From NCBI GenBank assembly GCA_947625305.1, contig CANQNW010000009.1, forward strand, positions 1 through 64,000: a stretch of 64,000 nucleotides of DNA, in the 5' to 3' direction. The translations under genes were made by a program, and so were the position numbers. The notes beneath the pieces were generated by a model. That model saw only the letters and a program-made list of their open reading frames with translations. It was not told where the DNA came from and searched no databases. Below are positions 46,150-56,012 of this stretch, in pieces. Numbering within the stretch: position 1 is the first letter of the stretch; every line of letters begins with the position of its first letter. The DNA comes from Candidatus Gastranaerophilales bacterium (GTDB lineage: Bacteria; Cyanobacteriota; Vampirovibrionia; Gastranaerophilales; Gastranaerophilaceae).

Positions 46150-47186
46150 ATTTTTATCTTGTCTAAAATCCTATCTGCTGCGGATTTTACCTCTTCAACC
46201 GTTATATTTTTCATACAGGCATGATTATTAGGGCATTTTTTACTTAATGAACAGGGCATACAATCTAAATTTGATTTTAATAAGATATTATTTTCACCTA
46301 ATGCTTTCCATTTTTCAAACGGCATAGGCCCATACAACCCTATAACAGGGGTATTTAAGGATGATGCCATATGCAAAGTCCCCGAATCATTACCTATAAT
46401 AAAATCAACCTCTTTTAACAGTGCAAGACTATCTTTTATATTAACTTCTCCGCATAAATTGACGGGTTTAATTTTTAATTCCTCTTTATATTGAATATTT
46501 TCGTAAATCTCTTTATCCGATGGGGCGCCTATAAATATTACCTGAACCCCTTTTTCGTTTGATAAATATTCTATAATCCTTGTAAAATTTTCAATGTCCC
46601 AAATTTTTCCCTTATTTGTAGCCGTTACATTTACAACCGCTTTGGGGTTGGAGTTTAGTATATTATTTTGCTCAAATAATACTTTAACCTTATTTTGATT
46701 TTTCTCGTTTATCCAATTTTCAAGATATGTATCTCTTATTTCGATATTATCTGCTTTTAATACATCTAAAAAACATAATGATTCGTGCTTATATTTGTCA
46801 TACTGAACTTTTTTTGTAAGCAAAAAACCTCTATGTTCGGTATTATAGCCTATTCTTTCTTTTATGCCCGCTAAAAAACATAATATAGCACTGGATAGCG
46901 ACCTTTTTAATACATATGCTTTATCGTATTTTTCTTTTCTTAAAAGAGAAACATAGTGAAAAAAAGATTTTTTACTGCCTTCGCCTTTTTCGTACTTATG
47001 CTTTCTTGTTGTGTCAAAATAAATAAAGTTATTAATATAAGGGCAATCTTCAATAACTTCGCCCGAATTTGGAGAAACAAGCATATCTATCTGCGCGTCA
47101 GGGTATTGGTATCTTAAATTCCTTAAAAACGGGATTGTCAGTATCATATCACCTATAAAACGATATCTTACAACAAGTATTTTCAA
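46146..47186 (-). CDS. Family 9 glycosyltransferase (heptosyltransferase-like)
   Basis: The 346-residue protein resembles ADP-heptose:LPS heptosyltransferases. It has the N-terminal ILVVRYRFIGDMILTIPFL, INVTATNKGKIW-type central loop, IGNDSGTLHMASSLNTPVIGLYGP, and two Cys clusters near the end. It likely adds a sugar to the LPS core in the cytosol. The TTG at 47186 is preferred because it fits MKILVV and lies two bases after the lpxK stop; a TTG at 47201 would also be in frame. It is the last gene of the mlaE-mlaF-mlaD-lpxK run. Confidence 0.88.
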   Translation of the reverse strand: MKILVVRYRFIGDMILTIPFLRNLRYQYPDAQIDMLVSPNSGEVIEDCPYINNFIYFDTTRKHKYEKGEGSKKSFFHYVSLLRKEKYDKAYVLKRSLSSAILCFLAGIKERIGYNTEHRGFLLTKKVQYDKYKHESLCFLDVLKADNIEIRDTYLENWINEKNQNKVKVLFEQNNILNSNPKAVVNVTATNKGKIWDIENFTRIIEYLSNEKGVQVIFIGAPSDKEIYENIQYKEELKIKPVNLCGEVNIKDSLALLKEVDFIIGNDSGTLHMASSLNTPVIGLYGPMPFEKWKALGENNILLKSNLDCMPCSLSKKCPNNHACMKNITVEEVKSAADRILDKIKI

Positions 47187-47188
47187 GT

Positions 47189-48253
47189 TTATACCCCGCA
47201 AACCTCTTTAATATCCATATATGTTTTAAGCTTAAGCGCATATATTTTAACGGGCAGTTCAATATTTTTAACTATATCCAGAATTTTAACGGCATCTTTT
47301 TCGGTTGTAACAATACATTCAATGTTTTCTTCCTGAGCAAAATGAATAATTTTAGAAATATCATCTGGCTCATATGTGTGATGGTCTTCAAATTCCAGTA
47401 CGGCAATTAATCTATAGTCCTTTTTTAAGAAATCATAAAATCCTGCAGATTGCCCGATAGCCGAAAATGCCATAATCTTTGTATCTTTAGGTAAAACTTC
47501 TCCCGTATATATGTTATATGCAATATCCGGGACTATTTTACACATATAAATTGATTTTCTAAATCGTTTTTTCAAGTAATCGCAATATTTTAAAGCATTT
47601 TGTGTTTCAAAATTTTTATTTACGACAACTATTTTATCGGCTCTTTTTATACCGTTTAAACTCTCTCTTAAAGGGCCTGCGGGCAGTGTATAGCCGTTTC
47701 CGAACTTATTTTTTGCATCAACAAGCAAAATATCCAAATCCCTTTTAAGCTTTCTGTGCTGAAATCCGTCATCAAGTATAATGATATCGGGATTATATTT
47801 TTCATGAAGAAATTTTTCCGCTTTTATTCTGCTGGCGCAGGTTACAACATATGCCCCTTTACAGTTATTGCTAAGCCAAACAGGCTCATCCCCTGCAACA
47901 GTTGCATTAAATAATGCTCCGGAACCGTCTGAAATTAAATGGGGCTTTTTGTTTGAAAGCTTTGCTCCGTAGCCTCGTGATATTATAGCTACTTTCTTAT
48001 TTAAACTCAAATAATATTTTGCCACTTCCAATGTAAACGGAGTTTTCCCTACTCCGCCCGTTGTTATGTTTCCTATTGATATTACAAAAGACTTTGAACT
48101 GTATGAAGGCAGTAATTTCTTATCGTACATCGCATTTCTTATTGAAACTATAAGAGTATAAGGAAGGCTTAAAACTCTTAATGATTGTACAATTACCTTT
48201 TCAAGTATGCTTAAATCCTTTTTATAATGAAGTTGTGATATAAATAATTTCAT
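47189..48253 (-). CDS. lpxK: Tetraacyldisaccharide 4'-kinase
   Basis: LpxK phosphorylates the lipid A disaccharide precursor at the inner membrane, so the organism makes lipopolysaccharide. The 354-residue protein has an N-terminal membrane helix (LRVLSLPYTLIVSI), the P-loop GNITTGGVGKTPF, ISRGYGA, and LDDGFQHRKLKRDLDILLVD. It lies between the mlaD gene (seven bases) and the GT9 gene. Confidence 0.97.
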   Translation of the reverse strand: MKLFISQLHYKKDLSILEKVIVQSLRVLSLPYTLIVSIRNAMYDKKLLPSYSSKSFVISIGNITTGGVGKTPFTLEVAKYYLSLNKKVAIISRGYGAKLSNKKPHLISDGSGALFNATVAGDEPVWLSNNCKGAYVVTCASRIKAEKFLHEKYNPDIIILDDGFQHRKLKRDLDILLVDAKNKFGNGYTLPAGPLRESLNGIKRADKIVVVNKNFETQNALKYCDYLKKRFRKSIYMCKIVPDIAYNIYTGEVLPKDTKIMAFSAIGQSAGFYDFLKKDYRLIAVLEFEDHHTYEPDDISKIIHFAQEENIECIVTTEKDAVKILDIVKNIELPVKIYALKLKTYMDIKEVCGV

Positions 48254-48260
48254 AATCTGC

Positions 48261-49598
48261 CTAGAACATTAATCTGAATAATAGAAATCTTTTATTTAAT
48301 TTTTCAGAGAATTTTCTTACATTTTCTGAAGTAGCATTTATATCATCCATCGTTTGTTTAAGTTTTTCTTCATCCTCTGTTGCATAATTAACTGTATCTA
48401 ATGTAATTGTCAATTTGTCTAATGCCGTATTTAATTTAGAAACGGATTCTTTTACATAGCTTTTTAATTTTGCATCTTTAGACATATCATTAATGTAGCA
48501 GGAAAGTTCAGCAACATTTTTGGCTGTTATATCCAGATTTTGAAGAGTTGTCTTTGTTTTTGGATCTTCCAGCAGAGTTGAAACATTATTTGATAATCTT
48601 TCAAATGATTTTGTAGCATTTGCGACATTTTGAACAAACGTATCATCCCCCGTAATTTTATTGATATTTTCGGCAAGTTCGTTAATGCTTGATGATAATA
48701 TTTCAATTTCAGCCTTGGAAAGATCAATTAATTCTTGGGCTTTTTCCATTGTTATATTGGTTTTTGCCGTTAATTCATTGACATTATAAGCTGATTGCTT
48801 TAATTCTTCTATTACGTCATCAGAAAGCAAAAGTGAAATTCTTTCATTTGTTTCAATTAAAGATGCGGCACTTCTATATTGTAAGTCCAGAAAGTCTGCA
48901 ATTCTCATCGGCTCTATTATTGTATAAGGCGAATCCGTTTTAGGATAAGGTATTTCCATATCTTCTTTAGGTATAAGCCTTAATTTTTTCAGATTTTCAT
49001 CTTCTATAATTTTTCCTGAAATTTGCTCGGGGATTATTAAGCCCGGTAAATCAACTATATATTTTACTTTATAAGCATTTTTGGTGCTGATATTTTCTTT
49101 AATTATTATCGGCAGAGAGTTTGTTTCAACTATTTCAATTTTTTTAACTGTTCCGATATCATAATTTTTATCGTCAAGCTTCATTTGCACTTTATCATCT
49201 GCGTGAAGAATAAGTGATTTATTTTGTTCGGGCAGATAAATAGTTCTTTCTCTCGGCGGAGTAATTTCAAGGAACTGTTCGCCGATTATCCCTGATTGCT
49301 GAATAGATATTTCAGAGGCTTTCGGGATATTTATATCAGGCTCTGTTATAACAAATTTAACATTAACACTGCTTTTATCGGAATCAATAACGGGTGTTAC
49401 TTCTTCAACCTGTCCTATTCTGACCCCCATCATCTGAACGGCAGAACCTGCACGCATTCCGTTTACATCTTTAAAGCTTATTGTTATTCTGTCGCTGTTT
49501 GATATTGCTTTTCCTTTTACCCACATAACGGTAAATAACAATATAATTATTGCCGATATTGCTAATATTCCAACTTTAAATGATGATGAAAATTTCAT
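48261..49598 (-). CDS. mlaD: MlaD-like MCE domain protein
   Basis: MCE proteins carry lipids between inner and outer membrane, anchored in the inner membrane. The 445-residue protein has one N-terminal membrane segment (VGILAISAIIILLFTVMW), an MCE domain (about 35-118, VNGMRAGSAVQMMGVRIGQVE and GIIGEQFLEI), an additional beta-rich region and a long alpha-helical C-terminus (about 255-440). The helical tail is longer than in E. coli MlaD (183 residues). AAGGAAC precedes the ATG. It follows mlaF by 43 bases. Confidence 0.93.
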   Translation of the reverse strand: MKFSSSFKVGILAISAIIILLFTVMWVKGKAISNSDRITISFKDVNGMRAGSAVQMMGVRIGQVEEVTPVIDSDKSSVNVKFVITEPDINIPKASEISIQQSGIIGEQFLEITPPRERTIYLPEQNKSLILHADDKVQMKLDDKNYDIGTVKKIEIVETNSLPIIIKENISTKNAYKVKYIVDLPGLIIPEQISGKIIEDENLKKLRLIPKEDMEIPYPKTDSPYTIIEPMRIADFLDLQYRSAASLIETNERISLLLSDDVIEELKQSAYNVNELTAKTNITMEKAQELIDLSKAEIEILSSSINELAENINKITGDDTFVQNVANATKSFERLSNNVSTLLEDPKTKTTLQNLDITAKNVAELSCYINDMSKDAKLKSYVKESVSKLNTALDKLTITLDTVNYATEDEEKLKQTMDDINATSENVRKFSEKLNKRFLLFRLMF

Positions 49599-49641
49599 AT
49601 TGTTCCTTTTCTTATTACATTTTACAACAAAAAAGCTAAAA

Positions 49642-50370
49642 CTAAAAACTTGATGCTGTTATTTTCATAGGACCTTCTATTTCTGCCGATACAAACTGTT
49701 TGGTGTAGGGGTTATCCTGCTTTAGAAGGTCATCAGGTGTTCCTCTAAAGACTATATGTCCGTCATAGAGCATTATAACTTTATCCGAACATCTTCTTAT
49801 TGTTGACATTTGGTGAGTTACTACTATTGAAGTAGCTTTTGTTTCGTCCCTAAGCCTTAAGATATAGTCCTCAATGACAGTTGAGGCAACAGGGTCAAGC
49901 CCTGCCGTGGGTTCATCATATAAGATAAATTTAGGTTTTGTAACTATGGCTCTTGCAAGGCTTACTCTTTTTTGCATACCGCCCGAGAGTTCATGCGGGA
50001 ATTTATCTTCTATGCCCGATAACCCTACAGTATTAAGGCTCTTTTTTACTATTTCTTTTAAATCGTTATAGGTATATTTGCCTTTAAATTCTTTTCTTTC
50101 CTGCAGGGCAAAGGATATATTATCAAATACGTTTAATGAATCAAACAGAGCGGAATATTGAAACACCATAGCAATATCTCCTGCGCTGATTTCTATTTCT
50201 CCCGAGTCAGCCTGTAAAAGTCCGCATAATATTTTTAAAATAGTACTTTTCCCCGAACCGCTAAATCCTACTATTGATAGAACTTCGCCATCTTCTACGG
50301 AAAAAGATATATTATCCAAAACCTTTTTATCATCAAATATTTTTGTTAAATGTTCAACTTTTATAGACAT
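49642..50370 (-). CDS. mlaF: Mla-type lipid ABC transporter ATPase
   Basis: MlaF drives phospholipid transport with MlaE. The 242-residue protein has Walker A GFSGSGKST, the Q-loop VFQYSALF, signature LSGGMQKR, Walker B ILYDEPTAGLDP and the His switch THQ. The ATG at 50370 follows AAGG. A longer frame starts at 50418 but overlaps mlaE. The gene starts 13 bases after the mlaE stop. Confidence 0.95.
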   Translation of the reverse strand: MSIKVEHLTKIFDDKKVLDNISFSVEDGEVLSIVGFSGSGKSTILKILCGLLQADSGEIEISAGDIAMVFQYSALFDSLNVFDNISFALQERKEFKGKYTYNDLKEIVKKSLNTVGLSGIEDKFPHELSGGMQKRVSLARAIVTKPKFILYDEPTAGLDPVASTVIEDYILRLRDETKATSIVVTHQMSTIRRCSDKVIMLYDGHIVFRGTPDDLLKQDNPYTKQFVSAEIEGPMKITASSF

Positions 50371-50383
50371 AATAACCTTCTTT

Positions 50384-51196
50384 TTAGAAATAAAACCCTG
50401 CCGCAAATATACCGTCAATAATTACTATGGCAACAAACGACCAGACAACGGCTTTTGTTGTTGCAATACCTACACCCTTTGCTCCGCCCTTTGCATCATA
50501 TCCGCAGCTTGAACTGATAAGGCTTATTACACCGCCAAAACAAGATGCCTTTAAAAGCATTATATTTATATCTCTGATATAAAGTCCCTGCCAGACTGAA
50601 GTTACATAACAAAGCCACGTCACATCTTTTGCGGCTGCCATTGAGGTTAACCCTCCGGCTATGATACCTACGGTGGTTGATAATATAACTACAAACGGCA
50701 TCATTATTACACCTGCCAGTACTCTGGGTAAAAATAAATACTGGAACGGCGATACTCTTAATGCCACCATTGCATCTATCTGTTCCGTAACACGCATAGT
50801 CGCAAGTTCACTTGCCTGAGATGAACCTATCATTGATATTATGGCAAATCCTGACATTATAACCCCGATTTCCCTAACCATTGTAAGAGCAACCAGTAAA
50901 CCGATGTAGTCTTTACCGCCTTGCTTTACAAGTTCTGGTGCTACCTGCATTGCTAATATTACTGCTGTTAATGATACTATGGAAAGAGTTATCGGCAGAG
51001 AATCAACCGCAAACCTTGATGCCTGCTCCAGTAATTGTTTTCTGTTTATTTGAAAAGTAAATAAATATTTAAGCACTTGGCAAAATCTGTATGCAATTTC
51101 GCCGAAAGTCTCAAAAAACTCTCTTACATTTTCTATAAACATAAGAGTTATTTGATAGGTTATTGTTTGTTTTAAATACAGCCCGATATTTGCCAT
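50384..51196 (-). CDS. mlaE: Mla-type lipid ABC transporter permease
   Basis: MlaE is the inner-membrane permease of the lipid transporter. The 270-residue protein has the family hallmarks LALTMVREIGVIMSGF and ASELATMRVTEQIDAMVALRVSPFQYLFLPRVLAGVIMMP, and about five membrane segments. It starts the mlaE-mlaF-mlaD-lpxK-GT9 run, 28 bases after oppF. Confidence 0.95.
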   Translation of the reverse strand: MANIGLYLKQTITYQITLMFIENVREFFETFGEIAYRFCQVLKYLFTFQINRKQLLEQASRFAVDSLPITLSIVSLTAVILAMQVAPELVKQGGKDYIGLLVALTMVREIGVIMSGFAIISMIGSSQASELATMRVTEQIDAMVALRVSPFQYLFLPRVLAGVIMMPFVVILSTTVGIIAGGLTSMAAAKDVTWLCYVTSVWQGLYIRDINIMLLKASCFGGVISLISSSCGYDAKGGAKGVGIATTKAVVWSFVAIVIIDGIFAAGFYF

Positions 51197-51224
51197 AACT
51201 GTATTTTACAATAAATCATAAAAT

Positions 51225-52199
51225 TTAACCAGAATTTTCACATAAAAAACATCTTACTTTATGATTAGGCATAGTTTCATAGAAATCAGGATGAGCATTT
51301 TGGCATTTTTCCATGACATAAGGGCATCTTGTATGGAATTTACAGCCCTTAGGTGGGTTCTGAGGAGAGGGCAGGTCGCCTGAGAGTATTATCTTTTTTG
51401 TTTTTCTGTCCTCTGATATTACGGGGACTGCATTTAACAGGGCCTCGGTGTAGGGGTGTTTATGATTGTTAAAAAGTTCTTCTTTATCCGCAATTTCGAC
51501 TATTTCGCCTAAGTACATTACGGCTATTCTGTCAGATATGTATTTTATTATGCTTAAATCGTGCGAAATAAATAACATTGTTAAGTTTAAATGCTCTTTT
51601 AAGGATAAAAGCAAATTAACAATCTGCGCTTGAATACTTACATCTAAAGCACTTACGGGTTCATCTGCCACTATAAACTCGGGGTTTAATATAATTGCCC
51701 TTGCTATTGCTATTCTTTGCCTTTGTCCGCCTGAAAATTCATGAGGGTATCTTGTTAAAACATCTTCATCCATTCCGATTAAGCGGATTATATTTTTAAT
51801 TTTTTCGTTTATTTCGTCTTTATCTTTAATCCCGTTTATGATAAAGGGTTCCTTTAGAATGTCATATATCTTCATTCTTGGGTTTAGGCTCATATATGGG
51901 TTTTGAAATATAAGCTGGGCTTGTTTTCTAAATTCTTTTAACTGTTTTTTATCTTTTAAAAGGATATCTTCGCCCTTAAATAAAACCTCTCCCGAAGTAG
52001 GGGTTATAAGTTTTAAAATGCAATTACCTAAAGTTGATTTACCGCTCCCGGATTCCCCTACAAGCCCCAGTATTTCATTTTCTCTAATTTCCAAATTTAC
52101 ATTGTTAAGTGCATAGACGTATCCCTTTATATTACCCATAAGTCCGTCAATAACAGGATAGTGCATATTCAGGTTTTTTACTTCAAAAAGATTTTTCAT
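51225..52199 (-). CDS. oppF: Oligopeptide/dipeptide ABC transporter ATPase (OppF/DppF type)
   Basis: The 324-residue ATPase energises peptide uptake. It has Walker A GESGSGKST, signature FSGGQRQRIA, Walker B FIVADEPVSALDVS and the C-terminal OppD/F domain with GCKFHTRCPYVMEKC. No binding protein, permease or oppD is in the window. Neighbouring genes for LD-carboxypeptidase and a D-2-hydroxyacid dehydrogenase hint at murein peptide use. A -10 element lies eight bases before its ATG. Confidence 0.9.
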   Translation of the reverse strand: MKNLFEVKNLNMHYPVIDGLMGNIKGYVYALNNVNLEIRENEILGLVGESGSGKSTLGNCILKLITPTSGEVLFKGEDILLKDKKQLKEFRKQAQLIFQNPYMSLNPRMKIYDILKEPFIINGIKDKDEINEKIKNIIRLIGMDEDVLTRYPHEFSGGQRQRIAIARAIILNPEFIVADEPVSALDVSIQAQIVNLLLSLKEHLNLTMLFISHDLSIIKYISDRIAVMYLGEIVEIADKEELFNNHKHPYTEALLNAVPVISEDRKTKKIILSGDLPSPQNPPKGCKFHTRCPYVMEKCQNAHPDFYETMPNHKVRCFLCENSG

Positions 52200-52206
52200 A
52201 AATTTA

Positions 52207-52212
52207 ATTATA
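52207..52212 (-). promoter_or_regulatory. -10 element eight bases before the oppF ATG
   Basis: On the minus strand TATAAT (52212-52207) is followed by TAAATTT and the ATG at 52199. No Shine-Dalgarno sequence lies between them, so oppF may have a leaderless message of its own. Confidence 0.45.
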
Positions 52213-52252
52213 CATTATTTCTATGCTTTTATTATTGTCGGTTTGTATAAAA

Positions 52253-53239
52253 TTACATACAAACTTCATAAGGATTTGCTTCGCCTCTTTCGTAGTATTT
52301 TAGCGCTTCAAAGGATTTTTCTATCATGTTTGATACCGTTGTTTTGGTATAAAAAGCCATATGGGCAGTATATATTACATTCGGAAAGCTTTTTAAAACT
52401 GCCATTTCATCATTATCCATAACTTTTCCGCTTTGGTTATGGTAGCAGATGTCATTTTCATTTTCAATAACATCAAGCCCCGCAGAAGATACTTTGCCCG
52501 ATTTGATGTTTTTAATTAATGCTTTGCTGTCTATTAAAGTTCCTCTGGCTGTATTTACAATAATAACACCGTCTTTCATCTTGTTAAATGTTTCATCATT
52601 AATAATATGATATGTTTGAGGATTAGAGGCAAGGTGAAGTGTTATTATATCGGAATTTTTATATAATTCATCAAGTGTTACAAATTTTGCATATTGTTTT
52701 AATTCTTCAACTTCAAAAATATTATAGGCAAGGATTTTACACCCAAACCCCGAAAGATGTTTTATTACCGCTGCACCGATATTTCCCGTGCCGATTACCC
52801 CTATTGTTAAGTCTGATATATCTCTGCCCATTTTCCCCTTTAATGAAAAATCCTGTGTTTCGTTTCTCAGCATAATTTCTTTTACCTGCCTTGATGCCAT
52901 AAGCATCAGCATTATTGCATAATTCGCAACGCAGTCGGGCGGATAGCTGACAGCGCATACTTTTATCCCGTTTCTTTTTGCACATTCATAAGGAACATGG
53001 TCGTAGCCTATACTTCTGCAGATTATATATTTTATATTGTATGAGGAGAGTTTTTCCATAAATTTTTCGGTTATTTCGCAAGGGGTTATACTTATTGCGT
53101 CACAGCCTTGCGCTATAGATAAATTTTCTTCATTCGGGTATTGTGCCGTATAAGTATAATCAATATTATATTTCTTGCTGTATTCTTCGCAAAACGGAAG
53201 TTCATCGTATTCTCTAAGTGAAAAAAATGCTGTTTTCAA
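52253..53239 (-). CDS. D-2-hydroxyacid dehydrogenase, D-lactate dehydrogenase/VanH-like
   Basis: This NAD-dependent enzyme reduces a 2-keto acid to a D-2-hydroxy acid, probably pyruvate to D-lactate. The 328-residue protein has the NAD-binding GVIGTGNIGAAVI, catalytic Arg in NTARGTLIDS, Glu in GLDVIENE, and His in YTAHMAFYT. The catalytic-domain insert CYHNQSG matches D-LDH/VanH relatives. A TTG start follows AGGAG. It is nine bases after ldcA. It could serve fermentation or, as in vancomycin-type systems, D-Lac supply; no D-Ala-D-Lac ligase is present. Confidence 0.88.
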   Translation of the reverse strand: MKTAFFSLREYDELPFCEEYSKKYNIDYTYTAQYPNEENLSIAQGCDAISITPCEITEKFMEKLSSYNIKYIICRSIGYDHVPYECAKRNGIKVCAVSYPPDCVANYAIMLMLMASRQVKEIMLRNETQDFSLKGKMGRDISDLTIGVIGTGNIGAAVIKHLSGFGCKILAYNIFEVEELKQYAKFVTLDELYKNSDIITLHLASNPQTYHIINDETFNKMKDGVIIVNTARGTLIDSKALIKNIKSGKVSSAGLDVIENENDICYHNQSGKVMDNDEMAVLKSFPNVIYTAHMAFYTKTTVSNMIEKSFEALKYYERGEANPYEVCM

Positions 53240-53248
53240 AGTTTTCTC

Positions 53249-54160
53249 CTATATTACATAAGGTTCTGTTAATTTTATTATACCGTTTTTTGTATCAAAA
53301 TCCGCTTTTACTCCAATCGGAATAGTATCTTTTATCTTGTTATGAGTGATTTTAAACCCGTTGCATATAGGAATATTAAGTTCTTTTGCCTTTTCTGAGA
53401 TTACCTCATTAAGCATATCAATATCTTCTATATCTTTAAACTCCCCGATTGCGATAGCTTTTATATTTTCCCTTGACTTTTTAATATTAAAAAGCTGTGT
53501 AAGCATTTTATCTATTTTATAAACGGGTTCATTAAGGTCTTCCAAGATTAATATTAAATCTTCTGCCGGGATAAAATCCAGCCCGCATAAAGATATTAAG
53601 GAGGCAAGATTACCGCCAAAAATTCTGCCTGATACCGTTTCATAAGAGTTTAATGTTATATTTTCAGCTGTATATTCTGTTTTTTCGCCTGATAAAGTTT
53701 TAAAAAAGCTGTTTTTTGTATACGGTTCAATAGTTTCGCCGAAATCACCTTTTGCCATGGCGCTATGAAAGGTAATTAATCCCGTTTTTTTAAAAATCAT
53801 GTTAAGGAGTATTGTAATATCCGAGTAGCCTGCAAAAATTTTAGGGTTTTCTTTTATAATATCAAAGTTTATTTTGTCTAAAAGTCTTAAAGCGCCGTAA
53901 CCGCCTCTTGCACATAAAATTGCATTTATACTTTTATCAGAGAAGTATTCGTTTAAAGCCTTAGCACACTCACTGTCGCAATTGCCCGCCATATAACGGT
54001 GGGAGGTTTTACATGTATTTGATATTTTTACTTTATACCCCTGGCTTTCAAAAAAGGATTTGGCATTTTCTATTTGTTTAAAATCTTTTATAGCGCCCGA
54101 TACGGCTAAAATGCCTATTGTATCGCCTTTCTTTAATTTTTGAGGTTTAATTATTTTCAT
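53249..54160 (-). CDS. ldcA: LD-carboxypeptidase
   Basis: LdcA removes the terminal D-Ala of murein tetrapeptides in the cytosol during peptidoglycan recycling. The 303-residue S66-family protein has ILAVSGAI near the start, ARGGYGALRLLD, the serine in FAGYSDITIL, the glutamate in LEDLNEPVY and the histidine in GFKITHNKIKD. The ATG at 54160 fits the family start. No clear ribosome binding site is present. It is divergent from dnaX. Confidence 0.9.
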   Translation of the reverse strand: MKIIKPQKLKKGDTIGILAVSGAIKDFKQIENAKSFFESQGYKVKISNTCKTSHRYMAGNCDSECAKALNEYFSDKSINAILCARGGYGALRLLDKINFDIIKENPKIFAGYSDITILLNMIFKKTGLITFHSAMAKGDFGETIEPYTKNSFFKTLSGEKTEYTAENITLNSYETVSGRIFGGNLASLISLCGLDFIPAEDLILILEDLNEPVYKIDKMLTQLFNIKKSRENIKAIAIGEFKDIEDIDMLNEVISEKAKELNIPICNGFKITHNKIKDTIPIGVKADFDTKNGIIKLTEPYVI

Positions 54161-54187
54161 ATTACACACTTTTTTTATTTATTAATA

Positions 54188-54193
54188 TATAAT
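54188..54193 (+). promoter_or_regulatory. dnaX -10 element in the ldcA-dnaX divergent gap
   Basis: TATAAT lies about 30 bases before the TTG start of dnaX, followed by a leader with GGAGCAGG. A reverse-strand TATATT overlaps the same bases and could serve ldcA. The -35 regions are poor. Confidence 0.4.
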
Positions 54194-54224
54194 TGATATT
54201 AACAGACATTTTTGGAGCAGGCAA

Positions 54225-56012
54225 TTGGAAAATAAATATATCCCCTTATATCGCAAATATAGACCGCAGACTTTCCATGACCTTATAGGACAGGAAAATA
54301 TAGTGCATGCTTTAAGTAATGCAATAAAATTAAACAGAATATCGCATGCTTATCTTTTATGCGGGCCGAGAGGAACAGGGAAAACTTCTTCAGCGAGGAT
54401 TTTAGCTAAATCATTAAACTGTAAAGAAGGTCCGACACTTACCCCTTGCGGAAAATGTCCTGCCTGCCTTGATATTATGAATTCAATTCCGGTTGATGTT
54501 ATTGAAATAGATGCTGCAAGTAACAGAAGTGTTGAGGATACTCAGGCAATATTGGAAAAAATTCAATATGTTCCCGTTAACGGAAGATATAAAATATATG
54601 TTATAGACGAAGTTCATATGCTCTCTAACCACGCATTTAATGCGCTATTAAAAACACTGGAAGAACCGCCTGAAAACGTTATTTTTATTTTGGCTACGAC
54701 AGAACCGCATAAGGTTTTGGATACGATTATTTCAAGATGTCAGAGGTTTGATTTCAGAAGAATTACGACGGATGACATAGTTAAGAGACTTCAATATATT
54801 TCGGAACAGGAAAATATTAACATCTCAAAAGATGCACTGTTTGCGATTGCAAAAAATTCTCAAGGCGGTATGCGTGATGCCTTGGCGCTTTTAGACCAAA
54901 TAAGCGTGCTGGGTGTTAATAAACAAATTGATGTTGAAGATATTAATGAAATATTAGGTAAAATTTCGTATGAAACTCTATACGAAATAACCCAATATAT
55001 TATTAATTCCGACTGTTCAAATTCCGTTTTGCTGATAGATAAGATATATTCTAAAGGTAATGAACCTGTTCAAATCGTAACCAATTTAATTCAATACTTT
55101 AGAGATTTAATGATTACAAAAAACTGCACCGATAAAGAGTTAATATATTCTCTTACCCGCATAAATGAAGTAAATTACGAAAAAACAAAAACCCAGGCAG
55201 ACAGCTTTTCGGTATCTGAAATAATACAAATTATAGACAGGTTATCCTATTATGCAGTTCAGATAAAGGATACAACTAATAAGTACCTATGGCTTGAACT
55301 TTGTATAATGGATTTAACAAATTATAAAAATCTGCCCTCTAATGAAAACCTTTTAAAACGGATAGAAGAACTTGAAGAAAAACTTGCAAAAGGTGATTTT
55401 ACACCGTCTGTTAAACAAATCCAATCCGTACAAAGCGAAGTTAAATCGGTAAAATCAGCACCTCAGTTCAAGCAGGAAGTTAAACCTCCTAAAGAAGAAG
55501 TTAAGCAGGAGGAAAAAGAAGAAACTCAAACTCCTTCTAAACCTCAGCAGGGCGCAAGTTCTGATTTGCACAATTTGTGGGTTTCAATACTTCAAAGCAT
55601 TGAAAGTCCGCCCAATAAAGCATTTTATTCAAACCTCGCAAGACCTGTTGAAATCTCGCCCGAGAGAGTGGTTATTGCTTTTACAAAAGAAATGTTTGTT
55701 AAGCAGGCAGGTGAAGGTTCTAAAAAACAGGCTATATATGATGCAGTGTCAAAATATTTAAATGTTTCTAATCCTAATATTGAATTGATTACTGCTGATA
55801 ATATTGATTTATCGAAAAAAGTAACCGTTCCTGCCGCTAACCCCATAAAAAAAGCAGAGGAAGAACAAAATAATATAAAACAGGATGAAGAGGATTATAA
55901 CTCTTTTGTGGAAGCAAAAAAAGAAGAAGAATCAAAACCTCCCGTCACTTTGAGTTCTTCAAGTCAGGCGGGTATGGTAAAAGAACTTTTTGACGGGAAA
56001 TTAATTGACTAA
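54225..56012 (+). CDS. dnaX: DNA polymerase III subunits gamma/tau
   Basis: DnaX is the ATPase of the clamp loader. The 595-residue protein has Walker [12 protein letters not shown], a four-Cys zinc module ([16 protein letters not shown] region), DEVHMLS, the sensor LATTEPHK, and the SRCQRF arginine finger. A Lys/Glu/Pro-rich linker and a tau-like C-terminal domain follow. The TTG start follows GGAG. Its delta and delta-prime partners are at 10376-12290. Confidence 0.97.
   Translation: MENKYIPLYRKYRPQTFHDLIGQENIVHALSNAIKLNRISHAYLLCGPRGTGKTSSARILAKSLNCKEGPTLTPCGKCPACLDIMNSIPVDVIEIDAASNRSVEDTQAILEKIQYVPVNGRYKIYVIDEVHMLSNHAFNALLKTLEEPPENVIFILATTEPHKVLDTIISRCQRFDFRRITTDDIVKRLQYISEQENINISKDALFAIAKNSQGGMRDALALLDQISVLGVNKQIDVEDINEILGKISYETLYEITQYIINSDCSNSVLLIDKIYSKGNEPVQIVTNLIQYFRDLMITKNCTDKELIYSLTRINEVNYEKTKTQADSFSVSEIIQIIDRLSYYAVQIKDTTNKYLWLELCIMDLTNYKNLPSNENLLKRIEELEEKLAKGDFTPSVKQIQSVQSEVKSVKSAPQFKQEVKPPKEEVKQEEKEETQTPSKPQQGASSDLHNLWVSILQSIESPPNKAFYSNLARPVEISPERVVIAFTKEMFVKQAGEGSKKQAIYDAVSKYLNVSNPNIELITADNIDLSKKVTVPAANPIKKAEEEQNNIKQDEEDYNSFVEAKKEEESKPPVTLSSSSQAGMVKELFDGKLID

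Noticed and set aside
52253-53239. Vancomycin-resistance VanH call for the dehydrogenase
   Set aside because: No VanA-type ligase, VanX or VanS/VanR genes are present, so a general D-2-hydroxyacid dehydrogenase is the safer call.
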